Positions 53,001-63,583 of a DNA stretch of 64,000 bases are shown here, one piece after another (position 1 is the stretch's first letter; the number at the start of each line of letters is the position of its first letter). Position numbers and translations under genes: made by a program. The notes under the pieces are model-generated. The model made no database searches. It had not been told where the DNA came from and worked only from the letters and a program-made list of their open reading frames with translations. Location: assembly GCF_001693755.1 (NCBI RefSeq), contig NZ_LYST01000025.1, forward strand, positions 62,001 through 126,000. Direction: 5' to 3'. This stretch comes from Gilliamella sp. wkB171. Lineage in GTDB: Bacteria > Pseudomonadota > Gammaproteobacteria > Enterobacterales > Orbaceae.

Positions 53001-53386
53001 TAACCTTGCCCTTTCTTAGTTTTATAGTCATCAATTGCGGCTTTAATTGCATCTTCGGCTAAAATTGAACAGTGAATTTTAACAGGTGGCAATGCAAGCT
53101 CTTTTGCGATATCAGTATTTTTAATCGCCTGCGCTTCATCTAACGATTTACCTTTAATCCATTCGGTGACTAAAGAGCTGGATGCTATTGCACTACCACA
53201 ACCATAAGTTTTGAATTTAGCATCTTCAATAATACCAGCATCATTCACTTTGATTTGTAATCGCATTACATCGCCACACGCTGGCGCACCAACCATACCA
53301 CTACCAACATTAGGATCATTTTGATCGAAAGAGCCAACATTGCGTGGGTTTTCATAATGATCAACGACTTTTTCACTATATGCCAT
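53000..53386 (-). CDS. iscU: Iron-sulfur cluster scaffold IscU
   Basis: 128 residues with Cys37 (GAPACGDV), Cys63 ([11 protein letters not shown]) and Cys106 ([11 protein letters not shown]), and the HscA recognition motif LPPVK (99-103). It is the platform on which the cluster is built. It follows iscS by 15 bases. Confidence 0.98.
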   Translation of the reverse strand: MAYSEKVVDHYENPRNVGSFDQNDPNVGSGMVGAPACGDVMRLQIKVNDAGIIEDAKFKTYGCGSAIASSSLVTEWIKGKSLDEAQAIKNTDIAKELALPPVKIHCSILAEDAIKAAIDDYKTKKGQG

Positions 53387-53401
53387 AATTTGCTCCTAAT
53401 T

Positions 53402-54616
53402 TTAATGGGCTGACCACTTAATTTTTGTTAGATCAACGCCATCTTTAAACATTTCCCAAAGTGGCGATAAATCTCTCAATTTGCCAATAGAATTTTTGAT
53501 TAGTTTAATTACATAATCCACTTCTTCTTCAGTGCTAAAACGGCCTAATGAAAAACGGATTGAACTATGAGCCAGTTCATCATTTAATCCTAATGCACGC
53601 AAAACATATGAAGGTTCTAAACTAGCTGAAGTACAAGCAGAGCCAGATGAAACAGCTAAATCTTTTAAAGCCATCATCAATGATTCGCCTTCAATATAAG
53701 CAAAGCTAACATTTAAGATATTGGGTGCACTGTGCTCTAACGAACCATTTAAGTAAACCTCTTCAATATCTTTTAAACCATTCCATAGGCGGTTTTTAAG
53801 TGCTAATAGTCGCGGCATTTCAGTAGCCATTTCTTCTTTGGCTATGCGATAGGCTTCGCCCATCCCAACAATTTGATGCACAGGTAACGTGCCTGAGCGC
53901 ATACCACGTTCATGACCACCACCATGCATTTGTGCTTCGATACGAACACGAGGTTTACGTCTTACATAAAGCCCACCAATGCCTTTAGGACCATAAATTT
54001 TATGTCCAGAAAATGACATAAGATCCACTTTTAACTTTGTTAAATCAATCGGTAATTTACCGACACTTTGCGTTGCATCAACATGAAATACAATGCCTCT
54101 TTCACGGCACATTTCACCGATTTTTTCGATATCTTGAACCACGCCTGTTTCATTATTAACGTGCATAATTGATACAACAGTTGTATCACTACGCATTGCA
54201 GCTGCAAGCTTATCTAAATCCAATATTCCATTAGATTCAGGGGCCAAATAAGTCACTTCATAGCCTTCTCGTTCAAGTTGACGGCAGGTATCAAGTACGG
54301 CTTTATGTTCAGTTTTACAGGTAATGATATGTTTACCTTTGGCTTGATTAAAATGGGCAGCCCCTTTAATAGCTAAATTATCGGCTTCTGTAGCGCCAGA
54401 GGTAAACACAATTTCTCGTGAATCTGCACCAATTAGATCAGCAATTTGGTTTCTAGCAATATCTACCGCTTCTTCGGCCTGCCATCCAAATTTATGAGAT
54501 CGAGATGCCGGATTACCAAATATACCGTCGAGTGTTAGATATTGCATCATTTTTTCAGCTACTCTAGGATCAACCGGCGTTGTCGCTGCATAATCCATAT
54601 AAATAGGTAGTTTCAT
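53402..54616 (-). CDS. iscS: Cysteine desulfurase IscS
   Basis: 404 residues, PLP enzyme with Lys206 ([12 protein letters not shown]) and the persulfide Cys328 ([14 protein letters not shown]), the same numbering as E. coli. It supplies sulfur for clusters and tRNA thiolation. It follows iscR by 38 bases. Confidence 0.99.
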   Translation of the reverse strand: MKLPIYMDYAATTPVDPRVAEKMMQYLTLDGIFGNPASRSHKFGWQAEEAVDIARNQIADLIGADSREIVFTSGATEADNLAIKGAAHFNQAKGKHIITCKTEHKAVLDTCRQLEREGYEVTYLAPESNGILDLDKLAAAMRSDTTVVSIMHVNNETGVVQDIEKIGEMCRERGIVFHVDATQSVGKLPIDLTKLKVDLMSFSGHKIYGPKGIGGLYVRRKPRVRIEAQMHGGGHERGMRSGTLPVHQIVGMGEAYRIAKEEMATEMPRLLALKNRLWNGLKDIEEVYLNGSLEHSAPNILNVSFAYIEGESLMMALKDLAVSSGSACTSASLEPSYVLRALGLNDELAHSSIRFSLGRFSTEEEVDYVIKLIKNSIGKLRDLSPLWEMFKDGVDLTKIKWSAH

Positions 54617-54654
54617 TTATTACTCCCAATTACAAATTCTGTATTATATATTTA

Positions 54655-55110
54655 TTAGTTAATCCTAACTTGCTGTATGTGACTTTGACGGTCTGCTACC
54701 GCTTTAACTTCCTTATTATTCACTAATTCACTTAGTGTAATGCTTGTTAAAAAGTCATCAATGCGTTCACTTAAATCATTCCATAAACTATGAGTTAAAC
54801 ATCTAACACCACCTTGACAGCCATTTTGGCCGTGGCATTTTGTGGCGTGAACTGTTTCATCTACAGCTTTAACAATCGAACTAATTGCAATTTGATCCAT
54901 ACTTCGACTTAGCACGTAACCACCACCTGGTCCTCTAACACTTAGTACTAAGCCATTTTTACGTAAACGCGCAAACAATTGTTCAAGATAAGATAATGAG
55001 ATTTCCTGACGTTCTGAAATATCAGCAAGTGAAACCGGACCAGAGCTTGAATGTAGTGCTACATCCAACATTGCTGTTACCGCATATCGCCCCTTTGAAG
55101 TCAATTTCAT
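54655..55110 (-). CDS. iscR: Iron-sulfur cluster regulator IscR (Rrf2 family)
   Basis: 151 residues. Winged helix (about 1-70) and cluster ligands Cys92, Cys98, Cys104 and His107 ([20 protein letters not shown]), matching E. coli IscR. It represses the isc operon when it holds a cluster. GAGGAGATGATCA precedes ATG. A promoter with candidate IscR sites lies upstream. Confidence 0.98.
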   Translation of the reverse strand: MKLTSKGRYAVTAMLDVALHSSSGPVSLADISERQEISLSYLEQLFARLRKNGLVLSVRGPGGGYVLSRSMDQIAISSIVKAVDETVHATKCHGQNGCQGGVRCLTHSLWNDLSERIDDFLTSITLSELVNNKEVKAVADRQSHIQQVRIN

Positions 55111-55139
55111 TGATCATCTCCTCTTTATATTTTGGATGT

Positions 55140-55190
55140 ATTGTATATATCCTTTTAGTTTAGTCAAGTATTTAGTTGACTATTTTACTA
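55140..55190 (-). promoter_or_regulatory. iscR promoter with candidate type-1 IscR motif
   Basis: Minus strand: -35 TTGACT (55162-55167), a 16-base spacer and -10 TACAAT (55140-55145). ATACTTGACTAAA and, in the opposite sense, TAGTTGACTATTT overlap the -35, resembling the two halves of a type-1 IscR site. Confidence 0.55.
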
Positions 55191-55272
55191 GGAATTAAAT
55201 ATACGTTGCTTATCGACGAATAACGCTAAAATATGCTAATCTAATAAGCTAATTTGCTACCGGAGTTAAAGG

Positions 55273-57213
55273 ATGAGTTTAGTATTGCGTTCTTTTTTAT
55301 TGATAACTTTACTAATAGCCAATAGCACTTTTGCAAGCAATGCTCAGACTAACTTGCGCGCTAGCTATCAAAAATGGACCAATTCTTATCAATCATTAAG
55401 TTTTGAAGAACAACAAGCTTTGCTAAACGAGTTAAAAACTTATCCCCTTTATCCTTATGCTGCTGTACAATTTTTGCAAAGTAATATTAAAGTTGTTTCA
55501 CCAGAATTAGTCAGAAATTTCATCACGCAATATAATGATTTTCCGTTAACTTCTTCATTGATACAAGCTTACCTGACAGAATTGACGAATCGCCAAGATT
55601 GGGACACGATTGTCAATTTTCCACAAGATGGGTCTCCTGCAGCAAATTGCCGAAATCTCTATGCCCAATTACAACAAAATAGTAATAATGAGTCGATTTA
55701 CAATGAAGTTGAATCATTATGGATGACAGGCAAAGAACTGCCTTCAGCCTGTGACTCGCTAATTAATGCATGGTCACAAACCGGTAAACAGACCGGAAAT
55801 ATGATATTATTACGCATTGAACTCGCCCTTGAGTCCAACAACATAAAACTGGCACGATATTTAGCGAACACACTGGATAATAGTTATCAAACCACAAAAA
55901 GTCATTTACTTGCTCTATTTGATAATCCACAAAAATTAAGTGAATTTTCAAAAAATATCACAGCGAGTAAATTTACTAAAAAAATTGTTCTTGCTTCCTT
56001 TGCACGTTTAGCGAAAGCTGATATGAATTTGGCCGAAGCAATTTTACCAAAACTTATTGAGCAACAAGCATTAACTGAAGAAGAGCAAATTGTTCTACAA
56101 AAAAGCTTGGCTGATCGTTTCTTTAATGATTCAGCAACACAGCAACAAATTGAGTGGCGTGATAATTTTATTGCCAAAACACATGACACGCCATTAGTTG
56201 AAAAACGTATCCGTGTCGCGATTGATAACAACGATTTTAAAGATATTGCTTATTGGTTAACACAGCTTGATCCAAAAGATCAATTGAAAGACGATTGGCA
56301 ATATTGGCAAGCACGCGTGCTACTTAACAATAATCAACGTGAACAAGCCCATACCATTTTACAAACATTAAGCAATAATCGAGGCTTTTACGGTATGATT
56401 AGTGCACAAACACTTAATCAACCTTATATACTTGTCAATTTATCGCAAGACCTTTCAGCAGCTGAACGTAGCAAATTAAATACTCAATATGACACTCAAG
56501 CATTTATTAAAAGAATTAATGAATTGCGTTTTTTAGGCATGATATCAGAATCAAATCGTGAATGGCGATATGTATTAAGGAATCAACCTAATAATGATTA
56601 TTTACAGTTAGCCAGATACGCTTACCAAAAAGGATGGGGCGATCTCAGTATCCAAGCAACAATCTCAGGAAAACTATGGGATAATTGGACAGAAAGGCTC
56701 CCAATTATGTATCAAAACTTATATAACAATGCATTAAAAGACAAAGTTATACCGCTTTCTTACGCATTAGCTATCTCGCGCCAAGAAAGCGCACTTGATA
56801 CCACAATACAATCTCCCGTCGGTGCAAGTGGTTTAATGCAACTTATGCCGGCTACAGCTAAAGATACAGCTAAAAAAATGGGTTATGTAACCTATAACTC
56901 CCCTGCTCAATTATTTGATCCCGAAATCAATATACAACTTGGAACTTACTATCTAAATAGCGTATATCTACAAAATAATAATAATCGTATTTTATCCTCT
57001 AGTGCTTATAATGCCGGTCCTAATCGTGTAAAAAAATGGCTTAATAAAAGTGGCGGTAAACTTGATGCTGTCTCATTTATTGATAGTATCCCTTTTACCG
57101 AAACCCGTAATTACGTGAAAAATGTATTAACTTATGATTACATTTACAAAACCATTTTAAAGCAAGAAAACGTAGGGATTTTAACTACAATTGAATTTAA
57201 CCAACAATATTAA
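55273..57213 (+). CDS. slt: Soluble lytic murein transglycosylase Slt
   Basis: 646 residues, one more than E. coli Slt70. Signal peptide at about 1-22 (LLITLLIANSTFA), a long superhelical U/L domain, then the lysozyme-like domain with catalytic Glu505 in AISRQESALD, SPVGASGLMQLMPATA and SSAYNAGPNRVKKWL. It cleaves peptidoglycan in the periplasm with anhydromuropeptide release. It overlaps trpR by one base and, as in E. coli, precedes it. Confidence 0.96.
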   Translation: MSLVLRSFLLITLLIANSTFASNAQTNLRASYQKWTNSYQSLSFEEQQALLNELKTYPLYPYAAVQFLQSNIKVVSPELVRNFITQYNDFPLTSSLIQAYLTELTNRQDWDTIVNFPQDGSPAANCRNLYAQLQQNSNNESIYNEVESLWMTGKELPSACDSLINAWSQTGKQTGNMILLRIELALESNNIKLARYLANTLDNSYQTTKSHLLALFDNPQKLSEFSKNITASKFTKKIVLASFARLAKADMNLAEAILPKLIEQQALTEEEQIVLQKSLADRFFNDSATQQQIEWRDNFIAKTHDTPLVEKRIRVAIDNNDFKDIAYWLTQLDPKDQLKDDWQYWQARVLLNNNQREQAHTILQTLSNNRGFYGMISAQTLNQPYILVNLSQDLSAAERSKLNTQYDTQAFIKRINELRFLGMISESNREWRYVLRNQPNNDYLQLARYAYQKGWGDLSIQATISGKLWDNWTERLPIMYQNLYNNALKDKVIPLSYALAISRQESALDTTIQSPVGASGLMQLMPATAKDTAKKMGYVTYNSPAQLFDPEINIQLGTYYLNSVYLQNNNNRILSSSAYNAGPNRVKKWLNKSGGKLDAVSFIDSIPFTETRNYVKNVLTYDYIYKTILKQENVGILTTIEFNQQY

Positions 57214-57509
57214 TGACGAACAAGATGAAAAATAAAGAATGGCAACAAACCGTTGAAATATTACATCAAGCATTTAATGATGGCTATTCGCTTGATATAT
57301 TAAAACTCCTATTAACCGCCGATGAACGAGATGCGTTAATTACCCGAGTAAAAATTGTCCATGCTTTGTTAGATGGTTCAATTAATCAGCGTCAATTAAA
57401 AGAACAGCTTGGCATTGGTATTGCCACTGTCACTCGTGGTTCAAATAGTCTAAAAGAAGCTTCACCTGAATTTAAATATTGGTTAGAACAAAACTTATTA
57501 AATGACTAG
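57213..57509 (+). CDS. trpR: Trp operon repressor
   Basis: 98 residues. The helix-turn-helix QRQLKEQLGIGIATVTRGSNSLK matches TrpR, with LLTADERDALITRVKIV before it. It binds tryptophan and represses trp, aroH and aroG-type genes. ATG at 57213 overlaps the slt stop; ATG at 57225 is possible. Confidence 0.95.
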   Translation: MTNKMKNKEWQQTVEILHQAFNDGYSLDILKLLLTADERDALITRVKIVHALLDGSINQRQLKEQLGIGIATVTRGSNSLKEASPEFKYWLEQNLLND

Positions 57510-57531
57510 TAAAAAAGGGAATGAAACAATT

Positions 57532-58446
57532 TTATCCACCATTTTTTTGGCGAATTTCATTTTCTGTAATGACAGGCACACAATAATCACATTCAATACG
57601 TTGAAGATTTTTGACTGATTTAACCGAATCATCATGCAAATTATGATGAATTTCAATTAAACACCCTGAACGTAAACGAACTTTTAATGCTGGCATAGCA
57701 GCCAAGTGGACTTGCGAAATAAAATCTTTAAAATTTTCTGGCGGTCCGAAATATTTAAAACAAAGATACAATCCACCTTCACTTACAAATTGTTCAATAT
57801 GTTCAAGGTTATTATTGTGTTCTAATGCAATAGTATAAAAAAGTTCTTGCTCATTGGCATTATCTTTACTTTTTAGTATTCGATTAAATGCATAAATTCT
57901 TTCTGGCAACGCTTCATTTTTATTAGCATAACGCGTTAAATAATTATGAAAAAATTGCACTCTTAATTTAATCTCTTCATCTAATAATTTACTTAAATTA
58001 CAGTTATTTTTATAAGTAATTCCCCAAAAAGTCTGTTTAGGCATAGTGACAAATGTTGGTTCAGGCAGTGACAATCGCGTCTTATTGAGTTCAATAGCTG
58101 GCGTTAATCCTGTTGGATCCCAATACTCACTACGCCTATAACTTGCCGGAGTTTCATTAAATTGTTTCTTAAATGAACGGGTAAAGGTTTGTTGGGAATC
58201 AAACCGATATTGCATTGCAATATCTAATATCGGTTTACTGGTCATTCGTAAAGAAAGTGCAGCATAAGTTAACCTTCGATGACGAATATAAGTACCAAGC
58301 ACTTGACCAGTTACTTCTTTAAACATTCGTTGTAAATGCCACTTAGAATAACCTGATTTTTGCGATACATTATCAATAGATAATGGCTGCTCCAGATTTT
58401 TCTCAATCCAAACGATAAGATCTGAAATAATACTAACTTGATTCAT
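57532..58446 (-). CDS. rob: AraC-family regulator Rob
   Basis: 304 residues. N-terminal AraC DNA-binding domain (about 5-105; SGYSKWHLQRMFKEVTGQVLGTYIRHRRLTYAA and YRFDSQQTFTRSFKKQFNETPASYRRS) almost as in E. coli Rob, then a GyrI-like C-terminal domain (from about 125). Rob activates the marA/soxS/rob regulon (efflux, solvent and oxidative stress) when bile salts or fatty acids bind. It converges on trpR and stands alone. Confidence 0.92.
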   Translation of the reverse strand: MNQVSIISDLIVWIEKNLEQPLSIDNVSQKSGYSKWHLQRMFKEVTGQVLGTYIRHRRLTYAALSLRMTSKPILDIAMQYRFDSQQTFTRSFKKQFNETPASYRRSEYWDPTGLTPAIELNKTRLSLPEPTFVTMPKQTFWGITYKNNCNLSKLLDEEIKLRVQFFHNYLTRYANKNEALPERIYAFNRILKSKDNANEQELFYTIALEHNNNLEHIEQFVSEGGLYLCFKYFGPPENFKDFISQVHLAAMPALKVRLRSGCLIEIHHNLHDDSVKSVKNLQRIECDYCVPVITENEIRQKNGG

Positions 58447-58531
58447 AAAACCCCATCATAAAGTGAACTGGCAAATAGCATTTGATTATGACTTAATCTT
58501 AGCAATAAGCAAGATTAAATTAGAAATTATT

Positions 58532-59113
58532 TTAACAATAAGAGTGGCTTCCGGCTTGATGTTCAGTAATATCTTTCACCCCCGCTAATTCTGGGAATTC
58601 GGCAAGTAGCTGCTTCTCGATTCCTTCTTTTAAGGTATAATCTACCATCGAACAACCATTACAACCTCCACCAAATTGTAATATGGCATAATTATCTTCT
58701 GTCAACTCAACCAAGCTCACATGACCACCATGGCTAGCAAGTTGCGGATTAACTTGAGCTTGAATCAGATAATTAACACGCTCGATTAACGGTGCATCAT
58801 CTGCCACTTTTTTCATTTTTGAGTTTGGTGCTTTTAATGTTAATTGTGAGCCAAGTTCGTCGGTTACATAATCAATCACTGTCTCTTCCAAAAATGGAGC
58901 ACTGATCTCATCAATATAAACTGAAAAACCATCTTGCTTTTCTTCAATGTCACTCTCTTCAACAGTATCAGCGGGACAATATGACACGCCACATTCCGCT
59001 GTTGCGGTACCAGGATTGATAACAAACACCCGAATTTGTGTTCCATCCGCTTGATTAGCAAGCAATTTTTTAAAATGCTGTTGAGCTGCTTCAGAAATGG
59101 TAATAATAGACAT
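58532..59113 (-). CDS. nfuA: Fe-S biogenesis protein NfuA
   Basis: 193 residues from ATG at 59113 (GAGGGG upstream); an in-frame ATG at 59143 lacks support. Degenerate A-type domain (about 1-95) followed by the Nfu domain with Cys151 and Cys154 ([14 protein letters not shown]). It carries [4Fe-4S] clusters to targets under stress. It neighbours a ComF/GntX gene as in E. coli. Confidence 0.97.
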   Translation of the reverse strand: MSIITISEAAQQHFKKLLANQADGTQIRVFVINPGTATAECGVSYCPADTVEESDIEEKQDGFSVYIDEISAPFLEETVIDYVTDELGSQLTLKAPNSKMKKVADDAPLIERVNYLIQAQVNPQLASHGGHVSLVELTEDNYAILQFGGGCNGCSMVDYTLKEGIEKQLLAEFPELAGVKDITEHQAGSHSYC

Positions 59114-59216
59114 AAACCCCTCACTTTGATGCCGGTTATTCAATGAATAATTATGAGCATCACTGATTATAATAGTTGACTAACTCTGTTGGTTATTATA
59201 GGGATTGTTTATGATT

Positions 59217-59888
59217 TTACAATACTGTGCGACACAAACAAATGACTTGAACACTTATTGCACCGCAGTTTTTTAATTGTTGACTAATAACATTAATAGT
59301 ATTGGCGGTAGTGACTATATCATCTATCAGCATAACAGATTGATTAGTGAGATCTTCGCGACAAAAATAGAGGGTATCAACATTATCAATTCGTTGTTGC
59401 AATGAAAGTGTTTTTTGATCTAAAGCTCGCTGTTTACGACATAATAAATGCGGATAAAAATCACGACCTAACCACTTAGCAATGGGGTTGGCCAATAATT
59501 CGGCTTGATTATAACCACGAGACCAATATCGTAAATGATGTAATGGAACACATGTTATTAAATCGGGTTTCATTAACCCCTGTGCTTCTCGTTGTTGATA
59601 CCATGCTAAAAACATCAATCTAGCTAATGCTAAAGCAAATTCAGTTCTATGATAAAACTTTAACTGGTGAATGAGTTTTTTTAATGGATTAATATAATCA
59701 CTCACTGCTATAAGTTTATCATACTGAGGTTTATTGTCTCGACAACGGTAACAGATCTCAGTAAATAAAGAGTGTGGTAAGCAGCATTGCTGACACACTT
59801 TATTTAACTTAGGTAAATTGTTCACACATTGACAACAAATGCCATGATGGCTTAAAGCTAATGGCATATCACATAAAATACAACGCAT
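59217..59888 (-). CDS. gntX: ComF family protein (GntX)
   Basis: 223 residues. N-terminal Cys-rich zinc part (CILCDMPLALSHHGICCQC, CQQCCLPHSL, CYRCRD), then a phosphoribosyltransferase-like domain with the PRPP motif VMLIDDIVTTANT (about 184-196). ComF proteins take part in DNA uptake in competent species; in others the role is unknown. It lies 103 bases upstream of nfuA. Confidence 0.87.
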   Translation of the reverse strand: MRCILCDMPLALSHHGICCQCVNNLPKLNKVCQQCCLPHSLFTEICYRCRDNKPQYDKLIAVSDYINPLKKLIHQLKFYHRTEFALALARLMFLAWYQQREAQGLMKPDLITCVPLHHLRYWSRGYNQAELLANPIAKWLGRDFYPHLLCRKQRALDQKTLSLQQRIDNVDTLYFCREDLTNQSVMLIDDIVTTANTINVISQQLKNCGAISVQVICLCRTVL

Positions 59889-60139
59889 AAGTTCTCATTC
59901 TATTTCGAAATAAAATTCAACAAAATAAATGTGGCATTTAAATGTTTCTATTTAATTACTTTTATTTGGGTAATGCTAATAGTTCATTAAAGATAACAAC
60001 TTCAAATAAGATATGAGATATAGAAAAGTATCATTGTGAGCTAAAACTCAAATTTTTATCTTATTTTACATATTTGTCATTTAAAATAGTTTAATATTCG
60101 GTATAATCTGCCAACTAAATTGGATAAGGAATTTAATAT

Positions 60140-60706
60140 ATGAATAAAATCAAAATGTTATTTGTTTCATTATTGTTAACAATAGCCTCTACTTTTGCTT
60201 ATGCTGATACAAAAGTACTATTACAAACCAGTATGGGTGATATCGAAATTGAATTAGACAGCGAACATGCGCCTATTTCTAGCAAAAATTTTATTGATTA
60301 TGTCAAAAGCGGATTTTATGAAAATCTAACTTTCCACCGTGTTATCCCTGGATTTATGATCCAAGGTGGGGGCGCAGATGATCAATTAAAATTCAAAGAT
60401 AATACTACTCCAATTCAAAATGAAGCAAATAATGGTCTAAAAAATGATCGTGGCACTATTGCAATGGCAAGAACCAGTGAAATCAACAGTGCAACCAGCC
60501 AATTTTTTATTAACCTAGTAAATAATGATTTTCTTAATTATCAATCACCAGAAAAATATGGTTATGCAGTATTTGGTAAAGTAATTAAAGGAATGGATGT
60601 GGTTGATAAAATTGCCGCGGTACCAACTAAACGTATGGGACCTCACCAAAATGTTCCTGTTGAACCCATTTATATTAAAAAAGCAATTGTGATTGAAGAC
60701 AAGTAA
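60140..60706 (+). CDS. ppiA: Periplasmic peptidyl-prolyl cis-trans isomerase A
   Basis: 188 residues, cyclophilin with signal peptide (cleavage after about Ala22, TFAYA). [47 protein letters not shown] and [17 protein letters not shown] are cyclophilin blocks. It assists folding of exported proteins. A TATAAT at 60102-60107 lies upstream. Convergent with pepB. Confidence 0.95.
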   Translation: MNKIKMLFVSLLLTIASTFAYADTKVLLQTSMGDIEIELDSEHAPISSKNFIDYVKSGFYENLTFHRVIPGFMIQGGGADDQLKFKDNTTPIQNEANNGLKNDRGTIAMARTSEINSATSQFFINLVNNDFLNYQSPEKYGYAVFGKVIKGMDVVDKIAAVPTKRMGPHQNVPVEPIYIKKAIVIEDK

Positions 60707-60733
60707 TTTATCCACGTTAGATATCTAAAATAT

Positions 60734-60761
60734 AAAAAACCACTTCTACAGTGGTTTTTTT
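60734..60761. terminator. Bidirectional terminator between ppiA and pepB
   Basis: AAAAAACCAC pairs with GTGGTTTTTT around TTCTACA, giving a T run on both strands, in the 60-base gap between convergent genes. Confidence 0.85.
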
Positions 60762-60766
60762 CAATC

Positions 60767-62047
60767 CTAGTTAAGTTGACTTAATAAATGCGCTATAGCG
60801 CGAACACCGACTCCGGTTGCCCCTGTTGCCCATAAGGATGTTGCACTTTTACGAAATGTGGCTGAGCAGTCAATATGTAACCAATTTTGTTTATAATTTT
60901 TTATAAAATGCGATAAAAATGCCGCTGCAGTGCTAGCACCTGCGGTATTAGGTAAGCCAGAGTTAGCCATATCCGCAAAGGATGATGGAAATTGTGAACG
61001 ATGAAACTCAGCTAACGGTAATCGCCAAAATGCTTCGTGCTCAGTAGTCGCACTGTCAATTAGCCGATTAGCAAATGAATCATCGAATGATAACAATGAC
61101 TGATAATCATTACCTACCGCAATTTTTGCAGCGCCTGTTAGCGTGGCACAATCAATAATATAGTGTGGTTTATCATTATCTGCGCAAATTAATCCATCAG
61201 CTAACACTAAGCGTCCTTCCGCATCTGTGTTATCAACCTCAACTGTTTTGCCATTACGATAATGAATAATATCGCCTAATTTAAACGCATTACCACTGAC
61301 TAAATTATCTGCACAACATAAATAAAGCTTAATACGGTGTTGCACCCCACGAGCTATCGCTAATGCTAACGCGCCACTCACCAGTGCAGCTCCGCCCATA
61401 TCAGCACGCATTGACTCCATAAAACTGCTTGGTTTTAAACTATAACCACCAGAATCAAAGGTAATACCTTTACCTACTAAACAAGCAATAATCGGTGCTT
61501 TAGGATCTTTGCTCGGATTATAATCAAGTTCAAGCAATGCGGCTGGTCTATCTGAACCTTTGCCAACAGTATAAATTCCCATATAATCTTGTTCTTTTAA
61601 GGCTTCGCCTGAAATAATTTTATAAGTCACATCAGATGAATATGCACTAATTAATTTTGCACTTTGTGTTGCTAATTCAAAAGGGCTTAAGGTTTCGGCT
61701 TGTTGATTAACAATATCACGGCACCAATCAATAATATCCAAACGATATTTAAGTTCTGCTTTTTCTTTGCTATTGAGTTTTGCCCACGTCACTTTATTGT
61801 TTTTTTTGGCATTACGGTAACCTAACCAAAAATGCCAAGACGCTTCTAAATCCCAACCTTCACCACTCAATTTCACCGCTTTAATGCCTTGGTTATCCAA
61901 TTTGCGACCGGCTCGCTGAATTGCGCCTAAGCGATGTTCCGACTTATAGTGTATTGTTATAGCATCATCAGAAAAACTGAGTAAGGCATCTTTGCCCCAC
62001 TGCGCTTTAGCAGGTTCATTTGAAAGAAAAATAGATAACATCGACAT
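60767..62047 (-). CDS. pepB: Aminopeptidase B (M17 family)
   Basis: 426 residues from ATG at 62047 (GAGG upstream), matching E. coli PepB (427). The metal and catalytic motifs are [35 protein letters not shown] and [14 protein letters not shown]. It removes N-terminal residues from peptides in the cytoplasm. A longer in-frame start at 62107 adds 20 hydrophobic residues not seen in the family. It is usually at the end of the isc operon (fdx-iscX-pepB) in E. coli; here it is 10 kb away. Confidence 0.95.
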   Translation of the reverse strand: MSMLSIFLSNEPAKAQWGKDALLSFSDDAITIHYKSEHRLGAIQRAGRKLDNQGIKAVKLSGEGWDLEASWHFWLGYRNAKKNNKVTWAKLNSKEKAELKYRLDIIDWCRDIVNQQAETLSPFELATQSAKLISAYSSDVTYKIISGEALKEQDYMGIYTVGKGSDRPAALLELDYNPSKDPKAPIIACLVGKGITFDSGGYSLKPSSFMESMRADMGGAALVSGALALAIARGVQHRIKLYLCCADNLVSGNAFKLGDIIHYRNGKTVEVDNTDAEGRLVLADGLICADNDKPHYIIDCATLTGAAKIAVGNDYQSLLSFDDSFANRLIDSATTEHEAFWRLPLAEFHRSQFPSSFADMANSGLPNTAGASTAAAFLSHFIKNYKQNWLHIDCSATFRKSATSLWATGATGVGVRAIAHLLSQLN

Positions 62048-62149
62048 ATTAAAAACCTCATTGATTATCAAACGACAAAACATTGACTTAATTCTAATCA
62101 GAAACATGTTAATATAGCAAGCGAAGTTAAGAATAAATAAGGAGCGGCA

Positions 62150-62920
62150 ATGACATCAGTTATCCCTATCAAAAACAGTATCAATTTTCGTGATTTAGGT
62201 GGAATCAAGACAATCGACGGACGTCAAATTCGATCGGGGTTGTTATACCGTGCTGGTGACTTTTCTCGCTTAACTGAAGATGAAAAAGACATTTTATCTA
62301 ACCAATTAAAGCTTCATCATATTTTAGATTATCGTGATCAGCATGAAATCGATCGCTGTCCCGATAATTTATGGGCTAATACTCAATATATTAATGTCCC
62401 AGCTAATCCATTAAGTAACGAAATTACTGCAAGTTTAACTAGTGATTATGATGATATCTTTATTTTAAAAAAATATTCACCATTTGATTTTATGATAAAA
62501 CTTTATCAGTTACTTCCGTTTAATAATCAGGCTTATCAACAATTAATCTCACTTTTACTTAACGCTAATGGTAAACCATTAGTTCAGCACTGTGCAGTTG
62601 GTAAAGATAGAACCGGCATTGGTGTCGCGCTAACACTTTTTGCGTTAGGCGTGAGTGAAGAAGATGTCATGCAAGACTATCTATTTACGGAACAATGCTT
62701 ACAAACTTTTCGTGAAGAAACACTTAATCAATATAAAAATAAATTTACGCAGGAAGAATTAGACAAGTACAAAATCATATTTTCTGCCAAAAAAGAGTTC
62801 TTAACTGCCGCGATAAATGAAATTAAACAGCGTTATCAAACCATCGACAATTGGTTAGCCAAAGAGTACCAATTAGACGAAAAGAACAAAAAAAACCTAC
62901 AACAAATTTATTTAGTTTAA
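62150..62920 (+). CDS. Tyrosine-protein phosphatase, PF13350 type
   Basis: 256 residues. [39 protein letters not shown] and the P-loop [10 protein letters not shown] (147-156, nucleophile Cys148) are typical of the bacterial Y_phosphatase3 family, which acts on phosphotyrosine or phosphoinositides. No tyrosine kinase partner is in the window. It lies about 100 bases before ftnA; a hairpin (62965-62983) falls between. Confidence 0.88.
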   Translation: MTSVIPIKNSINFRDLGGIKTIDGRQIRSGLLYRAGDFSRLTEDEKDILSNQLKLHHILDYRDQHEIDRCPDNLWANTQYINVPANPLSNEITASLTSDYDDIFILKKYSPFDFMIKLYQLLPFNNQAYQQLISLLLNANGKPLVQHCAVGKDRTGIGVALTLFALGVSEEDVMQDYLFTEQCLQTFREETLNQYKNKFTQEELDKYKIIFSAKKEFLTAAINEIKQRYQTIDNWLAKEYQLDEKNKKNLQQIYLV

Positions 62921-62964
62921 TCAATTTAAACCAACTAGCTAATTCGCTAATGTTTATATAATAA

Positions 62965-62983
62965 CCACGTTTAAAAAACGTGG
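62965..62983. repeat. Perfect 8-bp hairpin upstream of ftnA
   Basis: CCACGTTT-AAA-AAACGTGG. It has no T run on the plus strand. It lies 32 bases before the ftnA start, in its leader or at the end of the phosphatase gene. Confidence 0.55.
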
Positions 62984-63014
62984 AATAATAAAATAGCAAT
63001 GAGAGGAAAGTCAG

Positions 63015-63533
63015 ATGTTAACAACACAAATGGTCAAAAAACTTAATGACCAACTGAATCTAGAATTTTATTCTTCAAATCTTTATTTACAAATGAGTGC
63101 TTGGTGTGATGACCAAAATTTTCCCTCTTTTGGAAAATTTTTACGAGATCATGCCGGTGAAGAGCGCAAACATATGGAACGTTTGTTTGATTATGTTTTA
63201 GATTGTGGTTCACTTGCATTAATTGGAAAAATTGATGCACCAGAAGCAAAATATAAATCGTTACTCGATGTATTTAAAGCAGCCTATCAGCATGAATTAA
63301 CCATTACCAAAGCAATCAACTCACTGGTCGATTATGCCCTTACTCAAAAAGATTTTTCAACTTTCAATTTTTTACAATGGTATGTATCAGAACAGCATGA
63401 AGAAGAAAAGCTATTTAAAACCATTGTTGATAAACTTGAATTAGTAGGCGAAAATAAACGTGACTTATTCTTTATGGATAAAGACTTTAATAAAACCTTA
63501 AGTGAGTCAGGATTACTCACCACAAACGAATAA
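63015..63533 (+). CDS. ftnA: Non-heme ferritin
   Basis: 172 residues, four-helix ferritin with the ferroxidase ligands Glu17, Glu50 and His53 (NLEFYSSNLYLQMSAW and HAGEERKHMERL). It stores iron in the cytoplasm. GAGAGGAAAG precedes ATG. A hairpin follows the stop. Confidence 0.96.
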   Translation: MLTTQMVKKLNDQLNLEFYSSNLYLQMSAWCDDQNFPSFGKFLRDHAGEERKHMERLFDYVLDCGSLALIGKIDAPEAKYKSLLDVFKAAYQHELTITKAINSLVDYALTQKDFSTFNFLQWYVSEQHEEEKLFKTIVDKLELVGENKRDLFFMDKDFNKTLSESGLLTTNE

Positions 63534-63550
63534 TAAAATATTTGTAATAA

Positions 63551-63573
63551 CTGTTACCCTAAAAGGGTAACAG
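63551..63573. terminator. Hairpin between ftnA and the phosphopantetheinyl transferase gene
   Basis: CTGTTACCCT-AAA-AGGGTAACAG, a perfect 10-bp stem between convergent genes, without a long T run on either strand. Confidence 0.6.
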
Positions 63574-63583
63574 ATTATGATAA